A stretch of 64,000 nucleotides of DNA from Burkholderiales bacterium (GTDB lineage: Bacteria; Pseudomonadota; Gammaproteobacteria; Burkholderiales; Burkholderiaceae_C): contig CANHVY010000002.1 in NCBI GenBank assembly GCA_947464185.1, forward strand, positions 1-64,000, given 5' to 3'. Each line of letters begins with the position of its first letter. The first letter of the stretch is position 1. Under the pieces are notes generated by a model. That model did not search any database. It was not told the DNA's origin and worked only from the letters and a program-made list of their open reading frames with translations. Below are positions 60,134 to 64,000 of the stretch, in pieces. A program made the position numbers and the translations under genes.

Positions 60134-61171
60134 ATGGAATTCTTCAGAATCCGCAAGGACATCCCGTTCATGCGCCACGCGCTGGTGCTGAACGTCATCT
60201 CCTTCCTCACCTTCGCCGCGGCGGTGTTCTTCCTGGTCACGCGCGGTCTGCATCTGTCCATCGAGTTCACGGGCGGCACGGTGCTGGAAGTGGAGTACGC
60301 ACAGTCGGCAGACATCAACAAGACCCGCGAGGCGGTGGAGTCGCTCAACCTGGGGGAGGTGCAGGTGCAGACCTTCGGTACCTCCAGGGACGTGCTGATC
60401 CGCCTGCCGGTGCGCGGTGATGTCAAGCAGGCGGAACTGTCCCAGCGCGTGTTCGAACAGTTGTGCAAGGCCGAGTCAGGCACTGTCTCCATCAAGCAGT
60501 ACGTGAGCCCGCAGGGCGAGTCCGTGACCCGCCCTTCCTGTGCCACGGCAGCCGGCGCGGAGCCCCTGAAGCTCAACCGCACGGAGTTCGTCGGCCCGTC
60601 GGTGGGCTCGGAACTGGCGCGTGACGGCCTGATCGCGCTGGCCTTCACCGTGCTGGGCATCATGATCTACCTGGCCTTCCGCTTCGAGTGGAAGTTCGCC
60701 GTGGCCGGCATCGTGGCCAACCTGCACGACGTGATCATCATCCTGGGCTTTTTCGCCTTCTTCCAGTGGGAGTTCTCGCTGGCGGTGCTGGCGGCGATAC
60801 TGGCCGTGCTGGGTTACTCGGTCAACGAGTCGGTGGTGATCTTCGACCGCATCCGCGAGGTGTTTCGCAAGATGCGCAAGATGACCACCCCGCAGGTGAT
60901 CGACAACGCCATCACCAGCACCACCAGCCGTACCATCATCACCCACGGCTCCACCCAGATCATGGTGCTTTCGATGCTGTTCTTCGGCGGACCCACGCTG
61001 CACTACTTCGCGGTGGCCTTGACCATCGGCATACTGTTTGGCATCTACTCCTCCATCTTCGTGGCGGCGGGCATCGCCATGTGGCTGGGTGTCAAGCGCG
61101 AAGACCTGGTCAAGGCCACCCCAGGCAAGGAACAGGATCCGAACGACCCCAACGCCGGGGCAGTCGTGTAA
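60134..61171 (+). CDS. secF: Protein translocase subunit SecF
   Basis: A 345-residue protein with six helices. RGLHLSIEFTGGTVLEVEYA is the N-terminal motif, and GYSVNESVVIFDRIREVFRK is the conserved cytoplasmic loop. It forms the SecDF complex. GAGGAGG lies before the ATG, 20 bases after the secD stop. The tail after KREDLVKATPGKEQ is short. Confidence 0.97.
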   Translation: MEFFRIRKDIPFMRHALVLNVISFLTFAAAVFFLVTRGLHLSIEFTGGTVLEVEYAQSADINKTREAVESLNLGEVQVQTFGTSRDVLIRLPVRGDVKQAELSQRVFEQLCKAESGTVSIKQYVSPQGESVTRPSCATAAGAEPLKLNRTEFVGPSVGSELARDGLIALAFTVLGIMIYLAFRFEWKFAVAGIVANLHDVIIILGFFAFFQWEFSLAVLAAILAVLGYSVNESVVIFDRIREVFRKMRKMTTPQVIDNAITSTTSRTIITHGSTQIMVLSMLFFGGPTLHYFAVALTIGILFGIYSSIFVAAGIAMWLGVKREDLVKATPGKEQDPNDPNAGAVV

Positions 61172-61183
61172 CGCGCATCGGCG

Positions 61184-61195
61184 CCCCCCCCCCCC
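61184..61195 (+). repeat. Run of 12 cytosines
   Basis: Twelve C in a row lie between secF and the DUF1631 gene, 17 bases before the start codon. Runs of this length are prone to slippage during replication. It falls outside coding sequence, in the leader of the DUF1631 gene. Confidence 0.9.
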
Positions 61196-61212
61196 AGCAC
61201 ACGGGCCCCGCG

Positions 61213-63525
61213 ATGACCAGGCATGGTGCTCCCCAGTCCCCTGCGGGACGGGCGCGTCGGCTCTTCGTCCTGCAACTGGAAGCCTCGCTGCCCGCGCTCA
61301 GCGAGTACCTGCTGGCCTGCGCGCGCGAGCAGGCGCCCCTGGACGGCCCCTCTGGGCCCGGGCCGCGGCGAAACCACCGTGCCCGCCTGCTGGCAGAGAA
61401 CCTGCCCGTGTGGGTGCAGGGCATGTCACATGAACTGCGATCCGCACTGGGCCTCGGCTGGCCGTCGCAAGACGTCCGCGAACACGAGCCGCTGCAAGGC
61501 CAGCATTCACACAGCGGCGCGGAATGGCTGGTCTCCCGGCTGGCCAGGGCCATTCTGGAGCGGGCCAGTGGGCAGTTGGATGACCTGCGGGTCCGGGTCA
61601 CCAAGCTTGAGCAGACCCAGGAACTTCATGCCCGTGATGTCCTGAATCCTGAAGCCGTTGCGCGCATCGCCATTCGGGCGTGGGAGGCAGCCGAGCTGCC
61701 GCTGGAGACTTGGCAGGAGCTGCACAACAGCGTGCACGGAGCCCTCTCCCTGTACATGGAGCAGGCCTACTATGCCGCCAACGAGTGGCTGGTAGACCAT
61801 GGTGTCATGCCCGATATCAGACTGCGGACGCTGCTGGAAGATGCGCTGACGCCCCAGACGCAGGGGCAAGGCGTGCTGTCGCAGGCTCCAGCCTTGGGCT
61901 CTGACACCAGCGGTTCCAGCGGTGATGGAAGGACTTCAAGATCTGCCGAATCAGGGCCCGGTGCGGCGGCTCCCCAATGGACTGACGCCACGGTCACCCA
62001 GTTCCTGAGCCGCTACGCAACGGAGCCTCCCGCAGCCGGGGGGCTGCCCGAGCGGCCGCCTGCGCCCGTACCGCAGGCTGCGGGCCCCGCGCACAAGCTC
62101 CTGGGCGCGCTGCACCGCCTGGGGACGCTGGCCTGCGGGCCGTCGACTGGCGAGCGGGGTGAAACCGCGTTCCAGAGCACGGCCATAGACTCTTCCCTGG
62201 CTGCCAACCCTTCGCGCGGAGCAGCCACGGTGGTGGAGCCGATGCAAGGGTACGGGTCTGCCGGGCAGCAGGCATGGAAGTACGCTCCGGCCACGCAAGA
62301 CGAGCGTACCACGCTAGAAGTCGTGGCCCTCATGTTCCACAGCATCCTGGCCGAAGAGCGCATTCCGGCTGCCGTGCGTGTGTGGTTCGCACGGCTGCAG
62401 ATACCCGTCCTGCGCGTGGCCGTCAGCGAGCCCGAACTCTTCTCCTCGCCCGACCACCCCACACGGCGCCTGATCGACCGCATGGGGGCCTGTGTCCTGG
62501 GCTTTGGCCGGAAAGGGCCGGCCGCGGATGAGGCGCTGGAACTCGAGATCAAGCGCATCGTCCAGGTGGTGGAGGCGTACCCGGATTCCGGCCGTCGCGT
62601 GTTCCAGACGGTTCTTGGCGAATTCGAGAAGTTCCTCGAGGGCTACTTCCGAGAGCAGAGCGAGACCAGCCGCAAGGCGCTCTCGCTGGCACAGCAGCTG
62701 GAGCAGCGTGAGACCCTGGCCATCCAGAACACCATCGAGTTTCGCCGGATGCTGGAAGGCGAGCCGGTGCAGGACGGTGTGCGCCAGTTCCTTTTCGATG
62801 TCTGGGCCGACGTGCTGGCCACCGTATCGGTCAGTCAGGGGCCGTCCAGCGATCGGGCACGGGCCATGAAGCGCGTGGCCGGCGACCTGATCTGGTCGGC
62901 CGGGGCCAAGGTGACCCGCGAAGACCGGGCTGATGTCCTGCGCCACATGCCCGCCTTGCTCAAGGCCATACGTGAGGGCATGTCCACGGCCGGCATTCCC
63001 GCAGAGCGTCAGGAAGAGCTGATCAAGAAGCTCAACGACAGCCTGACCGAGGGCTTCACCGCGAAGGCCGCACCCCTGCCCCAGCGCAAGCTTCAGGACC
63101 TGATGGAGCAGTTGGAGTCCCTGGAGGAGATGATGCCCGAGGGCCTGCAGATCGACATCGACGCATCCTTTGTGCGCGACATCCCGGGCGCCTCCGACAC
63201 CGAACTGGAGGTGGTGTCGGAAGGTGGCGGCGAACCCATCGCCGCCATGCTGTCCTGGGCGCGCGAGCTGCCGGCGGGCAGCTGGTACATGCTCAGGCAT
63301 GGCGGCGACGAGCGGCCGGTGCAGTTGGTGTGGCAGGGCACGCGCCGGCTGCTGAGCCTGTTCGTGTCGGCTGAGGGAAAGTGCATGCTGTTCCAGCTGC
63401 GCAGGCTCGCGGCCTACCTGCAAAGCGGCCTCATGCAGCCCGCGCAGGACGAAGACCTCACCATCAAGGGTATCCGGGGATCGCTGGACATCCTGAGCCT
63501 GCTGCCCAAGCCGCCGATGCCCTGA
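61213..63525 (+). CDS. DUF1631 family protein
   Basis: A 770-residue cytoplasmic protein of a family found mainly in beta- and gammaproteobacteria. The middle section (about 190-310) is low complexity. AWKYAPATQDERTTLEVVAL and PAAVRVWFARLQIPVLRVAV are conserved; the C-terminal third (PAGSWYMLRHGGDERPVQLV) may be a PilZ-like beta barrel, which would bind c-di-GMP. No catalytic motif is known. No clear Shine-Dalgarno is seen. Confidence 0.85.
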   Translation: MTRHGAPQSPAGRARRLFVLQLEASLPALSEYLLACAREQAPLDGPSGPGPRRNHRARLLAENLPVWVQGMSHELRSALGLGWPSQDVREHEPLQGQHSHSGAEWLVSRLARAILERASGQLDDLRVRVTKLEQTQELHARDVLNPEAVARIAIRAWEAAELPLETWQELHNSVHGALSLYMEQAYYAANEWLVDHGVMPDIRLRTLLEDALTPQTQGQGVLSQAPALGSDTSGSSGDGRTSRSAESGPGAAAPQWTDATVTQFLSRYATEPPAAGGLPERPPAPVPQAAGPAHKLLGALHRLGTLACGPSTGERGETAFQSTAIDSSLAANPSRGAATVVEPMQGYGSAGQQAWKYAPATQDERTTLEVVALMFHSILAEERIPAAVRVWFARLQIPVLRVAVSEPELFSSPDHPTRRLIDRMGACVLGFGRKGPAADEALELEIKRIVQVVEAYPDSGRRVFQTVLGEFEKFLEGYFREQSETSRKALSLAQQLEQRETLAIQNTIEFRRMLEGEPVQDGVRQFLFDVWADVLATVSVSQGPSSDRARAMKRVAGDLIWSAGAKVTREDRADVLRHMPALLKAIREGMSTAGIPAERQEELIKKLNDSLTEGFTAKAAPLPQRKLQDLMEQLESLEEMMPEGLQIDIDASFVRDIPGASDTELEVVSEGGGEPIAAMLSWARELPAGSWYMLRHGGDERPVQLVWQGTRRLLSLFVSAEGKCMLFQLRRLAAYLQSGLMQPAQDEDLTIKGIRGSLDILSLLPKPPMP

Positions 63526-63535
63526 ACCCACCCTG

Positions 63536-63552
63536 CGCCGCCCCGAGCGGCG
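63536..63552. terminator. Hairpin between convergent DUF1631 and smg
   Basis: CGCCGC and GCGGCG form a 6-bp stem with a 5-base loop, filling the 27-bp gap between the two stops. No T-tract is present. It may serve both directions. Confidence 0.35.
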
Positions 63553-64000
63553 TCAGTGGATGAGCCGCTGCTCCGGGTCGACGAAGAGCTCGTCCAGAAT
63601 CAGCGCGTCGGGCTCCTCGCCCAGACTCCAGAAGACCATCAGGATGATGATCTTGAACTCTTCGAGGTCCATGCGGCCAGGCCCCAGGGCGCAGGCCCGG
63701 TCGACGACCATCTCGCGCAGGGCTGCGGGCAGCACGCCGGCAGACTCCAGGAAGCACAAAAAACCCACGCACTCCTCGCCCAGCAGTTCGCGCTCGGCTT
63801 CGGTGTAAATACGAAGGCTGGTGCTGTCGCCTTGCTCATGCACGGACTGTGCGCTGGTGGAGAGGCCTTCCAGCCAGGCCAGAGCCTCCTGGATCTCGTC
63901 AGACTCGAAGCCCACAGCCGACAGTTTGCGGGTGAGCTGCCGGTGGTCCGGACAAGCGTCGGGCCGCCAGTAGTTTTCGTACAGGTAGACCAGCACATCG
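63553..64000 (-). CDS. smg: Smg (DUF494) protein, N terminus cut by the window edge
   Basis: At least 149 residues. The frame stays open to the window end and reads DVLVYLYENYW, where the family starts MFDVLVYLYENYW, so only about two codons are missing. EFKIIILMVFWSLGEEPDAL and LDELFVDPEQRLIH are the conserved C-terminal segments. Function unknown; smg usually lies beside dprA, topA or def. Confidence 0.92.
   Translation of the reverse strand, partial: DVLVYLYENYWRPDACPDHRQLTRKLSAVGFESDEIQEALAWLEGLSTSAQSVHEQGDSTSLRIYTEAERELLGEECVGFLCFLESAGVLPAALREMVVDRACALGPGRMDLEEFKIIILMVFWSLGEEPDALILDELFVDPEQRLIH

Noticed and set aside
60688..61212. Extended N terminus of the DUF1631 protein
   Set aside because: It runs through secF in another frame and has shadow-like composition; the ATG at 61213 is the sensible start.
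1..64000. tRNA, rRNA, CRISPR, prophage or insertion sequence
   Set aside because: No cloverleaf end, repeat-spacer pattern, integrase or transposase motif was seen by reading; a weak RNA gene could still be missed.

Overview
The window is high-GC DNA (visibly about two-thirds G+C) with dense, mostly overlapping genes. It reads like an aerobic, metabolically versatile betaproteobacterium of the order Burkholderiales, probably close to Comamonadaceae. The reasons are five Bug-type (TctC) solute-binding proteins, a yajC-secD-secF block followed by a DUF1631 protein and Smg, IclR/MarR-controlled aromatic and CoA-ester catabolic genes, and a TctAB transporter. No rRNA, tRNA, CRISPR array, transposase or phage gene was seen. 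Family calls come from reading motifs by eye; no database search was run.

Region 1 (1-5955): a possible HigA antitoxin remnant, a TetR regulator and the MATE efflux pump it probably controls (matching palindromes precede both), a PaaI-like thioesterase, then an MFS permease translationally coupled to a flavoprotein aromatic hydroxylase. Region 2 (6026-12458): an IclR-centred divergent catabolic locus. Nitronate monooxygenase, IclR and a flavin reductase run leftward. A Bug protein, RidA, a LigI-like amidohydrolase and a split HpaG1/HpaG2 pair run rightward. Region 3 (12468-18327): VapBC with repeated ACTTGG boxes, a Rieske dioxygenase alpha/beta pair without electron-transfer partners, a YedK-type SRAP protein, a YrbG-type antiporter, an allantoinase-like polysaccharide deacetylase and a small helix-hairpin-helix protein.

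Region 4 (18332-38181) is the most striking part. A 13-gene leftward run holds 2-oxoacid dehydrogenase E1 alpha and beta, a free-standing lipoyl domain, a glutamate-semialdehyde-aminomutase-like aminotransferase, an arylsulfate sulfotransferase-family protein, TctB-TctA-TctC, an SDR, an alkaline-phosphatase-fold sulfatase, a second Bug protein, an aldehyde dehydrogenase and a VOC protein. Facing it are a TonB-dependent receptor, an IclR regulator, a salicylate-hydroxylase-like flavoprotein and another Bug protein. Together they look like an uptake and degradation system for a sulfate-ester-bearing, probably aromatic and amino-substituted compound. I do not recognise it as a described pathway. 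Region 5 (38225-44531): a GGDEF protein, a decayed copy of the deacetylase 3' end, and a MarR-flanked CoA-transferase/CitE lyase/Bug/GDSL operon.

Region 6 (44573-54653): a leftward series with a PhnD-like binding protein, a membrane histidine kinase, a REC-HK-REC-HPt hybrid kinase, a ferredoxin-fused flavoprotein reductase, a membrane cytochrome b and an octahaem cytochrome c. An FNR/Anr-like box precedes the reductase. Divergent from it are a periplasmic rhodanese and a YeeE/TsuA-like permease, which suggests a sensor-controlled redox system linked to inorganic sulfur. Region 7 (54789-64000): a CMD protein, a DUF2855 protein, a redoxin, a nucleoside deaminase, yajC-secD-secF, a C12 tract, a DUF1631 protein and the partial smg gene.
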